Shown here one piece after another: positions 12,361 through 24,289 of a stretch of DNA of 64,000 nucleotides. This DNA comes from Gnetum montanum (taxonomy: Eukaryota > Streptophyta > Gnetopsida > Gnetales > Gnetaceae): positions 124,001 through 188,000 of the forward strand of contig MNCI01004469.1 of assembly GCA_015680685.1 (NCBI GenBank). The letters run 5' to 3'. The position numbers and the translations under genes were made by a program. Every line of letters begins with the position of its first letter. The first letter of the stretch is position 1. The notes below the pieces were generated by a model. It saw only the letters and a list, made by a program, of their open reading frames with translations. It ran no database searches and was not told where the DNA came from.

Positions 12361-13691
12361 TGAAACACCACTAATTTTGTCCTAACACTTTGAAACAAGA
12401 AAAACTCACACTCGAGATTTTGGAGGAAAAAATTTGAGCTTGTCCTGGGCACACACGTTGGCTTTTCCTAGGCAACTCACGTTGGAAATTGTGTAAATTT
12501 TCTCACTCATGCAGCATTCATGCTGCACTCACACTGGCAATGTGAGTCCAGTGTGACCAACCCTGGGAGCCTTAAAACTAAGTTGAAATGACTTAATTTC
12601 AAGGTTTCAAGTCATCCTCAAGGTTCACTATTAACAACTATGAGTCCCAACCTCTAGAATTCTAGATTTTGTGTCCAAAATTACAAGTTTTTGCAGCTCA
12701 CGCTGCGGCCACGATGCACTCACGCTCGCAGCATGAGTCCAGTGTGAGTTACCAAAAGTGGCTCAAAAAAAGGCACAATCAACCTTAGTTTTTGACTTAC
12801 AAATCACTCTTTGGGTTACACACAGTCAAGCAATTGTTTCACTCAAGAACAGGCTTCAAAAAATCAAATTTTGGTGTAAAAGGTGTCACTTTCAACTCAC
12901 TCACACTGAGGTCATGCTGGTAGCATGAGTACTATTCATCAGAGTGAGTACTATTCATCAACATAAGTACTATTCATTAGCATGTGTACTATTCATCAGT
13001 GTGAGTACTATTCATCAACATGAGTACTATTCATCAGCATGAGTACTATTCATCAGAGTGAGTACTATTCGTCAATGTAAGTACTATTCATCAGCATGAG
13101 TACTATTCATCTACAAGAGTACTATTCATCAGTGTGAGTACCATTCACGCCCAGACAAAAGCATGCCAAACACACAGTAAGAACACGCCAAGAAAAAATC
13201 AACTCATGCTGGGAGTCCTGGTGAAACAGAGATGCCTCAAATAGCCACAAAGCCACCTAGATCGACATCCTGTAGTAGTCAATTAAGAGATTGAGAAGAT
13301 TCAAGTGAGCCAGAGTAATTTCTCTTATTGTACATTATCATTTCATTGTAAATTTTCATCATTTGTGAACTTGTCAAGCTCTTACACTCTAAATTGTATG
13401 TGCTTCCATGAGCGTAAGCTAACTTGATTAAGCCGATGCACGCTGTAAGATACAATGCACTTGGTCAAAAACATACCTTGCCCACACACGTCCAACTCAC
13501 ACACAGATGCCCATCGGACACGTGTCACTTAATCCATTTTCTCTCAATTCTTAGCTATTGATTCCATTCATGAATTCCACATCCAAGCCCAGCCAAACCC
13601 TATAAATACTTTGTCAATTCACATAAATAGGGTTGGTAATTTTGAAGGTTGATGGCTTAGAAAACTCAAACCCTTTTGAGCATTCGGGAAG
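12361..13691 (+). repeat. Element A 5' LTR, outer partial unit
   Basis: Starts TGAAACACCACTAATTTTG, as the 3' LTR does, and runs through U3 and the TATA box (13602-13609) to GGTTGATGGCTTAGAAAACTC near 13670. There it breaks off, about two thirds into the LTR, and joins a 25-bp bridge (CCCTTTTGAGCATTCGGGAAG) that resembles positions about 45-70 of the LTR itself. It also carries an 18-bp array absent from the other copies. It abuts the target duplication, so it is the true 5' terminus. Confidence 0.7.
12925..13150 (+). repeat. 18-bp tandem array (GAGTACTATTCATCAGCAT), about 12 copies
   Basis: About twelve imperfect copies of an 18-nt unit with the invariant core GTACTATTCATC. Linker bases vary (AGAGT, ACATA, GCATG, GTGTG), mostly by transitions. 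Present only in the outer LTR unit; the inner LTR and 3' LTR have a single CATGAGTGCAG-like segment there, so this is a local expansion. Confidence 0.8.
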
Positions 13692-15207
13692 CACCACTAA
13701 TTTCAGCCTAACACTTTGAAAGAAGAACAACTGAAACCATTTTGAGCATTTGGGAAGCAAAATTTGACTAAGGCATGACACTCATGCTAGCTTATCCTAG
13801 GGACTCACGTTGTGGTCACGATAAGGTCATGCTGTAGTCACACTAAGGTCATGCTTGCAGCGTGAGCAACTTTGGGAGCCTCAAGACTGAGTCCAAATGG
13901 TTTGATTTCAAAGGTGCAAGTCATCCTTAGGGCTCATTGTTGAAAACTTTAGATTTTAGCCTCTAGAATTCCAAATTTCAGGTACAAAATTGCAAGTTTT
14001 TGTAGGTCACACTGCACTCATGCTGGTAGAGTGAGTCCAGCGTGAGATTTCCAAAATGGTCAAAAATAGGATACATCAAGCTCAATTTCTAATTTTTAGA
14101 TTATTCCTAAGGTCAACCACACAGTCAAAAAATAGTTGCGCTCAAGAACAAGGCTTCAAAAATCAAAATTTGGTGAAAAATGCATCATTCTGGCTCACTC
14201 ACACTGAGGTCACGTTGGTAGCATGAGTGCAGCGTGAGTGTAGCATGAGCACACTGAGGACATGCCAAGGCAAAATCAACTCACGTTGGAGGTCTTGGAC
14301 ACCTCAAATAGTGACAAAGCCACCTAGATTGACATCTTGTAGTAGTCAATTCAAAGATCTAGAAGTTTCAAGTGAGTTGGAGTCAATTTCTCTTGTTGTA
14401 CATTGTGAATTTTCATCATTTGTGGGCTTGTCAAGCTCTTACACTCCAAATTGTATCTACCTCCATGAGCGTAAGCTAGCTTGAGTAAGCCAACGCACAT
14501 TGTAAGATACATTGCACCTGGTCAAAAAAGTAGCTTGCCCACACACATCCAACTCACACACAGCTGTCCATCGGACATATGTCACATGATCCGTTTTCCT
14601 CTCATCTCACAGCCATTCATGTCATCCATGAATTCGATGCCCAAAATTGGCCAAACCCTATAAATACCTTGTCAATTCACATAAATAGGGTTGGCAATTT
14701 TGAAGGTTGATGGCTTAGGAAACTTAGACTAGCAATCCTTGGGCGCTTGAGCACACTTAAATCCTAGCATCCAAGGACTCCTGAAACACATCACATCACC
14801 CCAGGGCTTGGCACTTGACTTGTCATCCACATGTGAAACTGCGCTTTGATCAGTGCACTTCTTTTCTAAGAAATACCATATAGTTCTTTTTGCCAGCCAT
14901 TATATTGTTTACTCTATTTTACATTTAGTTTACATTCTGTTTGCAATACTATTCTGTGTACGATCTATTTTCATTTTGTACGTCACTGTTTACATTTCAA
15001 ATATTAGTTATGATAATCCTAGCATGAGTCATAGTTTATGCTTGGGGAATTCCTTGGTTGATTTTCATGTAGACCATCCAAGGCACTCTACCTTCATTTC
15101 CTTTTCCAGCTTGCCCTCATGCAAAGGAAGGGTGAATTGTGTCTGCTCGATGATCTTTCGGTGTTTTTTTCCCTTCTAGCCTTACACCAACAATTTAGGT
15201 CAGTACA
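13692..15207 (+). repeat. Element A 5' LTR, inner full-length unit
   Basis: Matches the 3' LTR (55416-56936, 1521 bp) over 1516 bp; only the terminal TGAAA is replaced by GGAAG. It contains CACGCTG/CAGCGTG motifs at 13795-14290, a TATA box (CTATAAATAC, 14658-14667) and ends GGTCAGTACA just before the primer site. Confidence 0.8.
14658..14667 (+). promoter_or_regulatory. TATA box of element A 5' LTR
   Basis: CTATAAATAC downstream of the CACGCTG-rich U3. Equivalent boxes: 13602-13609 in the outer unit and 56387-56394 in the 3' LTR. Confidence 0.65.
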
Positions 15208-15213
15208 ATAAAT

Positions 15214-15229
15214 TGGCACTAGAAGGAGG
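15214..15229 (+). other. Element A primer binding site
   Basis: TGGCACTAGAAGGAGG, six bases after the LTR end, starts with the obligate TGG complementary to tRNA CCA. Element B has the identical 16-mer at 25501-25516. I cannot assign the tRNA from memory; a CpG form TGGCGCTAG is a plausible ancestor. Confidence 0.7.
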
Positions 15230-15359
15230 GACACCTACAAAAATTCTTATGTCCATCAAAACCCAAAACTGCATACACACACTAGTTAAACAAGCTGTTT
15301 CATTGACAATCTGCCAAGTAACACTCCACCACAACCGTCGACCGTTCACATTGAGCTTC

Positions 15360-15665
15360 CCTCACCACTTTCCTAGCATGTCAAGCTAACTTATGTAGCT
15401 TGACTTACTCACTCTATCCCAAAATTGGATATCTCATGTTAGCTATCAACATCATGCTATCAACTCACATGCTGTATTTTGGTCACGCTGCAGTTAACTC
15501 ACACTGCAGCTACACATGCTATCTTTTGGTCACACTATAGTTAACTCATGCTGCAACTACACACACTATCTTTCAGTCACGCTGCAGCTACACACGCTAT
15601 TACCCAGTCACGCTGCAGTTAACTCATGCTGTAGTTGCTCATGCTCAACTCGTCTAGCCCAATTT
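15360..15665 (+). repeat. Element A leader array of CACGCTGCAGT motifs
   Basis: Untranslated leader with about ten variants of TCACGCTGCAGTTAACTCA (for example 15481-15515 and 15575-15635), the same CACGCTG core as the LTR and intron 1 of the antisense gene. CACGCTG is often decayed to CACACTG or CATGCTG. Confidence 0.7.
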
Positions 15666-15749
15666 ACTTATAGTCACTATGGAATCCTCCCAGATTAACT
15701 TGGTGATACTGCCTATCTCTGACTTTGGGGCTGAAACCTTAAACCCTAT

Positions 15750-17990
15750 GACTACTATGAAATCCATAACTATTGTTGAATAAATAAACCCCCAAGGCCG
15801 TATGTGCTAGTCACTTAGGCTACAGGGAAAAGACCCTACCTATGCAACTCTTAGACCTGAATAGTATAACTTCAACTATGTCAAAATCCAAGCCAATCTA
15901 TCTGTCGATCATGTAGAGAGGGAAGCGAAGTGAGACTATGAACTCATTTATAAAGGAGGTCATGAGTTTATCCCCTCAACATTTGATATAATCCCTCTTT
16001 CTAAACACCATCATAGGCTCATATCCCAGATTCTCATGGTAATAAGTCAAGCCTTACAACCACCTCCAATAGAGCCTCAGAATGGAGATGAGGAAGATGA
16101 CTTCACATACCAATCTAAACATGGGGATTCATACCATACTGTTAGCCCCCATGCCCATACAAACTTATTATTCCATCCTTTTCTAGAAGAAACTATGCTT
16201 CCTCCTTCATCTACAAAAACTCGAGCACCAGTTTCCTGACAAGAAGTACCTGCTTTCATTCCCATCTTCCTCATGCTCAACATTCAATCTGATACATCCA
16301 CTTCCATCATACCTCCGCAAGTGCAGTCTCAACAACTCCCTCCCCAAACTAATGCAAGATCAAAATTTTGACCTCAAGTAATTGGGATGCGATCGATTAT
16401 ACCAGCCTCCACGTCCATCCATTACATACCTCAAGTGCAAATCCACTGAGCATCATTGATTACTTCAACCCAACATGTTCAAGGTGTCACTTCACAACCT
16501 ATGGCTATGTAGTGGGTTCCACAAGCAATATAGCAAAACCTATCCACTCACTATAGTGCACCACACCCTGTAGTCTCAGCCCTGAATGTCATTCCATCAC
16601 AACAAATGATAGTCCAACAATCTCTCTTTCCACTCAGCCAAAATCTGGTCAACTTGCTGGTCTGCCCACTGCCGAAGAGTGGGCAAACAAAAATAAAATG
16701 ATGTACTTGCTAGCAGAAGAATTAAAGTGCCTCAAAATTGTAAACACTGAGGAAGTCAAAGTACTGGAATTCTATCAAGATGATCCAATCGACCCCTCAG
16801 TTCCACCGTTAACCTTGCTAAAGGGAGTCTCATTACCCTAGCTAACCAAGTACAATGGAGAGGGAGACCTGAACGCCCTACTAGTGACATTCCGAAAAGA
16901 ATGTCTATTGCTTTAGGCATGGCCTCATTTAATTCTATGAGTGTTTACTATGTCCTTAACTAGAAATGCCTTATACTGGTACCGAGCTCTACCTCATAAC
17001 TCCATATCCTCTCTGGAGGATTTGTTACATTAGTTCGTTACTCGCTCCAAATACAATATAAAGCCTCAAGCTACATTGGATAGCTTGATTCAGATTAAAG
17101 AAGCACCATTAGAGGTTGCACAAAAATTTATCCAAAGGTGGACTGCATCCTTGAATAAACTTCACAAGCCTATCCTTGAAACATATCTTCTTACCATCCT
17201 TAAGGCAGCCATGAATGACTTCATTAAGTCAAATCTCTATTATTTGAAAGCCTGCACATTGAGCCAAGCATTTCTACAAATTAAAGATATAGAAGAGGTA
17301 GCACAAACAAGTAATGACCTAGCTTACTTGACCTTTAGAAGCCAACATACGAGGAAAGATAAATCCAAAACAACGGTAGCAACAATGGCGAAAATAGCTT
17401 GACCCAGTCATCTAGGAGAAAAGGGAAAACAACAAGCTGTCCCAAACAGCCATGAAAGAAACATGCCTGCACCTACACCCAAAAATTCCTCAAATAGAAA
17501 CACCAACATAGGTCATGCTTGTACATTCGAAACAAAAGACCCTACTTAATATACACCCTTCCTATGAAGCCTTCACAATTTCTTGATCAACTTCTAAAGG
17601 TCAAGTTAATCCAGCATAAACAAATATCTCCTATGGCGTCTCAAAAACATGATTGATTTTGTGAGTTGGCCAAGAACCCAGCTCTAGCAACAGCTAATGA
17701 GGCCTCCATTCCAAAAGGCTTTAGGTTGGATAGGTTTTGTGAATATCACCAATGGTGTGGTCATGGGACTGATTACTATTTCACCTTGAAACAAGATATA
17801 CAACACATGATTGACAGGGGTGCAGTAGTGTTCGATGAGGTAAACCCATTGAGATTCCAAAATCAACCGATGGGGGTTTACAAGGATCCTATCAATACCA
17901 ATGATGCACCATATGTGATTAACACTATCCATGTGAAGAATAGATAAGACATCCCATGAAAAGCTTTTGTGATCCATAGGCCTTCAGAAA
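15750..17990 (+). pseudogene. Element A gag, decayed
   Basis: Capsid-type gag of a Tat element, broken by frameshifts and stops. An acidic N-terminal segment (EEDDFTYQSKHGDSYHT, near 16090) matches element B (EEEEDFATQSEHEESYHT). At 17076-17402 is the retrotransposon gag core (DSLIQIKEAPLEVAQKFIQR ... LLTILKAAMNDFIKSNLYYL). At 17666-17947 is the reduced zinc-binding motif typical of Ogre-like gags, FCEYHQWCGHGTDYYFTL; B has Cys where this copy has the first Tyr after GTD-Y, so the last ligand is lost here. Gag packages the genomic RNA. After 17990 comes a proline-rich linker with repeated [FI][VI]IR-x-[SP]P units. Confidence 0.7.
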
Positions 17991-18559
17991 ACACACCTAC
18001 CCCAACATCTCCTCAAACCCCTTTCATCATACGCACATCCCCTACACCACAAAAACCATTCGTCATACGTGTACCCCCTTCTGTTGCAGAAACAACCACA
18101 CCATTTGAAAACCAACCCACTCCCTTCATGATCTAGGTTCAAAAACACCCTGACACACAAACCACCTCCATTCCTGTGTGACCTCTACAAGAACATCTTG
18201 CCAATAGGCTAAGAAGAGAGTTCCTGGAAAGAGAAAACCATCATCAAAACAAGGATAATGTCACAGGTTGTTTCCCGAATCCATCATCCTCAATTACCAA
18301 TGCAAAAATCCCTCCACAGGAGATACAAATGCTGGGTCAAATTGACCAAGTCTCTGCAGATAAGGGTGTCCGAAATGGTAAAGATTTAGCAAGTGCATTA
18401 ACTCAAGTCACACAAGCCTTAAAAAAAAGAATACTTCTTTAAGCCTATATGATCTAGTAATGACATCATTTGTACATCGAGAAGCACTCTTACGCATGTT
18501 GACTTCAATCCCTATTAGTGAGGACCTTCCTATAGATGAACCATCCATTTATGCAGTAT

Positions 18560-19319
18560 TGTCCTGACAACCTTAGGAATCAAAGACCACATCCCTAGGG
18601 TTTTGTGCCAATGACATTAAACTAGATGAGAAAATAGGAGAAGTCACCATAGCCCCTATGTTCATAATGATACAAGTTAATCATTTCAAGATACGTAGGG
18701 TGCATGTTGATGATAGTGCGACAACAAACATAATACCTTTTCCCATCATCGAAAAACTAGGACTTACTAAACAAATACAACCCACGACAACTTCTTTCCT
18801 AAAATCCTTCAGTGGTTCCCATGTTGGAGTGAAAGGTATGGTTACCTTGGATTTCATAGCTGGGGACCAATTCCCCCCATCAGCTAAATTTGTAGTGGTT
18901 GACAAAATGCCAGGGTTTAATATGATTTTAGGATGTCCTTGGCTAGCTCAACTTAGAGCCATATCCTCATTGATCCATCAAGAGATCCACTTACCTTATG
19001 AGGGCGGTGAAATCATCATACATGGGGATATAACAATATCGCTCACTTCCTCACACCTGGAGGGGATCAAGAGTCAGAAATTGAGTTAGTTGAGCCTAAG
19101 AAAATAACTATGAGCATACTTCAAGACATGAACCTAACATTAACTCACAACCCTACTAAAACTGAGGAAACACCAGACAATATAAACAAAGGAAACATTC
19201 CCACTGACATCCCTTGGTCAGAATTACCATTTGACATCACTAGTGAAGGGGAAGGTGAGTATAAAATCATGCCTGCATGCCCTACCCCTCATGTTAAACT
19301 ACAAAAGATTAAGAGGTGA
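18560..19319 (+). pseudogene. Element A aspartic protease
   Basis: Frame 18658-19089 carries a retroviral-type aspartic protease. The active site reads VHVDDSATTNIIPF (near 18700), with the flap-side segment FLKSFSGSHVGVKG and the late motif MILGCPWLAQL, where ILGRPWL is usual. It aligns along its length with the element B protease. It would cut Gag-Pol. The downstream frame to 19319 ends with IPTDIPWSELPFDI, conserved in B (IPSDVPWAELPFNV), just before the sense intron donor. Confidence 0.75.
19255..19256 (+). other. Sense intron donor of element A (between protease and RT)
   Basis: GGGGAAG|GTGAGTATA is a near-consensus 5' splice site inside the end of the protease frame, phase 1. The matching acceptor TTGGTAG|GAGCAAGC is at 43839-43840. 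An intron here is a known Ogre trait. In this copy it spans 24.6 kb because element B sits inside it. Confidence 0.6.
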
Positions 19320-19329
19320 TTCAATAACT

Positions 19330-19600
19330 AGAGTGAATCATTAAATGTCTATAATGATGTTAAACTACCAATTGTCCACTACGACGTTAAACTACTAGTG
19401 AACATCTACAATGACGTTAAACTAGACATGGTCAAAAATGACCAATTCCATTTAAAAGGTTCCTAAAACTGTTGTTGCTTTTGGCCCACTATGGCATAAA
19501 ATTGGTAATCCTTCTTTCTTTGACAACATATGCAATAGTCCACCATGACTTTAAATTGATGTACATAGCTTGAAATGGATTTAAACTAGGGTTCAATATG
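19330..19600 (+). repeat. ATGACGTTAAACTA repeats after protease, element A
   Basis: Three clear copies at about 19353, 19381 and 19411 (GATGTTAAACTACC, CGACGTTAAACTACT, TGACGTTAAACTAGA), then weaker ones to about 19580. Spacing about 30 nt. The same motif recurs in element B at 30270-30530 and, in altered form, before RT and after integrase. Confidence 0.65.
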
Positions 19601-22600
19601 TCACAAGTTTACAAACATTCACTACGTTATGACAAATTTTTATTTAAATGATATAAGTTGTAGTCTTGATCTATGCCTTCTCGTTACTTTCTTCTTTTGC
19701 AAGTGTTGATTTATATTTTATTCCCCCATTTTACATTTAGCTACATGCATATGTTCACTATAATACTTGAAAAACAAATAAAAATAGAAAACACATAAAA
19801 TAAAAAAAATGATACATCAACATGGTAGTAAAATTCCAACACATTATGCTATAATTAGATCCACATTATTACACTTGTTAACCATACATTTCCATCAAGC
19901 ATCCAAAAATCTAAAACATTTAATAGCTAAAGTCCTATTAACAATAAGCTCATGGAGGGGGCTGGTCCCCAAGATCCTCTTCATCATATGCTCTCACTCC
20001 ACTGGGACCAACTCCATCATTAACATGTCCCTATAACAAGGCAAAAAACAAAAGAAAAAAATAGGTAAGAGTAGTGAAGCAATTCATAAATGAAAAACTA
20101 AGAAAAACAGTAACACTAACAATAAAAATGGTAAAACCATATAAAAATAAATAATAAAACACTCACAAGTGAGGAACATCCTAAGTTTGCCTCCAAACAT
20201 CATAGAATCTCCTCCTCGGGCACATTTTTCCAATCCTCCTCTAGGCCAAGATCAATACTAGCCAGGGATTTCCCCTTATACACCGAGGTCCAGGTAGGGT
20301 GTTAAAGAGAGAACATGCATGTCGAAGCCTCCGTAGAGGCAGTAGTAATGGTTCTCTTGGGATATCCCTCCACCTTGGTGCACTCAGCAAACCTGTCATA
20401 AGTAGGTCGCAAGCCTAACCCATCGATGAACATCTTCATCTGGCGATGTTCAACTGACTCCTCCTTTAACCACTTCTTATATTGATTCTTGTGGTCCTTT
20501 TGGTCTTGGATCCATTTCCATAATTTTGCAGTGAAGGACTTCCAATTGTGACATTTCCTATTTAGAAAGTCCATTTGTGCTCTTTGTTCTGCTAAGTCCT
20601 GTGTCGCCTGCACTTTGCTATTCAAAACCGTCCAGTAACGTGCATAGGTAATTTCAGATGTGTGCCAAGTGGTATCACTGGATAATCTAGTAGCAGAAAG
20701 ATAGTAATGGGATTGGAAATCCCTTCTCTCCTCTCTCTCCTTTGCTAGAGCTTCCTTCAATGAGTGGACGTTGTCCCATAGATACTCAACTGAATGCCTA
20801 GAAGTCCAAAGCAACTTGGCATTTTGTATGATGCAATCGGAAACTGCATCGTAAAACTTCCTAGGGACTTGCTCAATATTCCCTAAAAATTTAGGAAGAG
20901 CATCAATATGAGTGGCTTTAGAAGGATTCCACTGGAGCTTAGCACCTGCAAGTGTAAGTACCGCACACGTGAATCATCTATAATCAACAATGAAAGCAAA
21001 GAAACAAAAATAAAACCAGACACTTAGCATACCTAGTTCTAGATGAGCTTCTCATAGGTGAGTGACCACATCATTAACGATGCCCTTAACAAAATCCATT
21101 TCTCTAGGAATTTCAGGCCATGCCCTTAGTGGGTTAGTTGATGTGGGATGAGGAGGCGAGGTTTCTTCAATTGGAACCTATGATACCGACACCGCTACCT
21201 AGGATGTATGTGCCTCAGAAATTTCAGCATCTACCTCTGATGCTAATGATAATTAAGATAATCAAGGATAACACATGAAAATTAAAAGACACAAAATATG
21301 GATTAAGCTAAAAGGAACATAGCATAAAGCCCTTCACTATTTAGCTTGGGCAGATCACCAAGCTACAAAGATCCATCAAAGAAACCACCGAAGACATATC
21401 TTTCATCATTGGAATGCCTAAGTGCATCCAAAGCTTCTGCAAGCTTTGTCCCCATGTTTCTTGTCACATATTCCTCTTGTGGGATAGGAGGTTCTTATTC
21501 CTCTTCTTCCTCTTCTTTTCCTTCTTTCTCTGGCCCTATGATGACTAGTTCTGGCTCAACCATCTGAGCCATGACCTCTCTCTCTCTCTCAGGACTTTCC
21601 TTTGAATAACATCAGAATCCTAGAGTTAGTATGACATAGCACATATGTACGTTTAATAACATATAAACCAAAACACAATAAAAATAAATATGTAACAATA
21701 AAATAAACTACTTACCCTCCACTGGCAGTACAAAATGAATCTTCTTTGCACTTGGTGGTATCACATCTGGATTAGGCTTCCTTGGACGTTCTTTCCTCTT
21801 CACCTTTGCTTTAGACTTCCCAACAGTGTCACCAATCAAATGTTCAATACTTTTAATAGACGTGTGCAGCCTAGGTGGTTCTAATCCCAAGCTATCATGG
21901 GAATGATGGGAACAACTAGCTACACCTCCAGTTGTAATTGATAATAATTCCTCAATGTCTTCTGGTGGGTCCTGGGATCTAGTGGTGCGAAGAAAATGTG
22001 AATCCAAGGATAGGACAGTTGTGAACGATCCCTCAAAATATAAAAGTTATCACCATAAACTACTAGGAACTCAACAAACTTATGTAGATACCCTGCGAAG
22101 AAAGCAAATGTAAAATGGAATTTGGCGTGAATGTTTGAATGTAACCTAATGATCTCCCCACGAAAACCAGATCCAAGAAACTATGCCTAGTTATAGCACA
22201 TGCCTGTCTCTAAGACTACACATATCACACGTGCAGACTTGATCCCAAGGTTTCTTCCTTGAGAAAAAGATTTGGGAAATTCCCATGCCTAGAAGAGATG
22301 ATATAGGAAGTTCATCTCCATTGATCTAGTATCATCTTGCATGGAAAAGCCCTTACGACCCCGAGACATGCCTAACCACTGCTCAAGCTCTCTTATGACC
22401 TGTCCTTCTTTAGTTTCTTCATCTATGCTCACCATGGCACCATCCATGGGTAGGCCAAAAAGATCAGAAAGGAACTCAATGTTTAGGTGGAAACACACCT
22501 TGACTCCTCGAACCCGTGTGGTAAAATGGGAAGCATCATCATTGAAAGAATCAACAATGGTGACCATCTCAGTAGCTAGAATGCTAGGAGACAAAGCTGT

Positions 22601-23292
22601 GAACAAGTCCATCAGACCTACCTAGGTGAGATGTCTGATGATCAAATCAAAAGCTTTCTTCTCCAATCATTTTTTTGACTACTCTACCTCCCCATATTTC
22701 ATAAAAAGTGTGGCCTTAGTACGCCCTGTTATAATGGTGACTTCTTTAGGGGGGATGACTATTGTAAAAGAAAACATAGAGAGAAGAGTTAGAAAAAGAA
22801 CATGATACATGATGATGCAACAAAAATCAAAATGGAGTCTAGAGTGCGGTTACTTACCATCTGTGAATGGTGCAGGAGGGATTGGCATAGGATCAATCCT
22901 TTGAGGGAAAATAGGCCCATTAGAAGACCAATCCTGATGTAACCAACCATGAACTTGGCAGCACTCGAAGGCTCTTGAAAACTACCTATGGTAGTCAAAA
23001 ATAGCTACTTTTATCTGGTCCAATACCATGACATGAAGAATGGGGTCCGCCATGAATGTCTCTAGCACTATGCATGCTAAGGCAAGCCCACCATCATCAT
23101 TGCGCATTCCATTTTCATCAAAACGAGGCCTGCATAGGAAAATAACATTTACATTTAGATGATGACATAAAATTCAAAAAAGGAATCAAAAAAGTAAAGG
23201 AAGACACAAGAATGCATACCTGTCCACTTTATATACTATCCTAGGTGGGTTATGGAATAGAGTGTGCACACAGAAGGCTAAGAAAAGTGTGT

Positions 23293-23390
23293 TTTTGCTA
23301 TTGTAATGACTACAAGTAGGTAGCTCCCACACATGAGTCAANCTGCTATTGTAATGACTACAAGTAGGTAGCTCCCACACATGAGTCAAG
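23293..23390. other. Assembly joint with one N and duplicated 44-48 bp
   Basis: The same 44-48 bp (GCTATTGTAATGACTACAAG onward) occur on both sides of a single N at 23342. This looks like two contigs with an unmerged overlap. It duplicates sixteen residues in exon 2 of the antisense gene and should be collapsed before analysis. Confidence 0.8.
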
Positions 23391-24289
23391 GGATGAGTAG
23401 ATCTAGGACCCTTAGCAAGACCTCCCTCAACTCTAAAAAGTCCGTCATCTATATTGGTAACAAAGGCAAGGATGCTTTGTGTAGACCTGGGCAACATGGT
23501 CTCAATAACATCATGAGCCAACTGATCACTTAGGTGAGACCATATAACCACACTAAAAGTTTGCAAGATGAATGACAAAAATGAACTAACACCAGGGTGG
23601 AACCATATCACATGGGGCCCAATGCGCATGTCATAGGGAGGTGTGTCTAGACCAAAGGGGCCAAACCAAGCAAGTACGCCAACAAGCTCAACTACGAGAA
23701 GAGAAGGTTTAGGTCCCCATAGAGCCAAAACATTAGGTAAGTGAAGAATTTAAGTGCTAACAATAGGGAAAAATCACATAAACCAGAAATCACATAAACA
23801 AATACTTTAAATGCACAGCTCCACCCCATGAGACAAGGACACCAATATCCATTTAGTGTATTTGATGTTCACTGGGGTACATTGAAATCCATTTCATGGT
23901 AAATCCACACACAAGTACAAAACATGAACATGAACACTCACTAAAACAGTTTTTAAAGCATCAGTCTCAGGAAAATAGTAAATGATATAAACATAAAAAT
24001 TATCAAATGAAAAACATGTTGGCAAGCACTTTACATTTTCATGTCTCAACAAAAGGGGAGCCTGGACACTCATGTTGGAGGTAATCCCTTCCAAAACTCA
24101 TACTAGCCTATTCCCACACTCACACTGGGGCCTGTTCCCACATGAAACACCACAAAATATGGAGCTTAGTATTTTTCCAACACCAAGTAGGTCCCTAGAA
24201 CCCCCAGACGACCACAACTACATTTGGTGTCAAACATGGCAACTTCGGAGATTAGATGCTTAATTTTTACTAAGTATGCAGTTTCGGCG

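Noticed and set aside
12925-13150. Possible CRISPR-like array
   Set aside because: Repeat unit is 18 bp with no unique spacers, inside a plant LTR; it is a simple tandem repeat.
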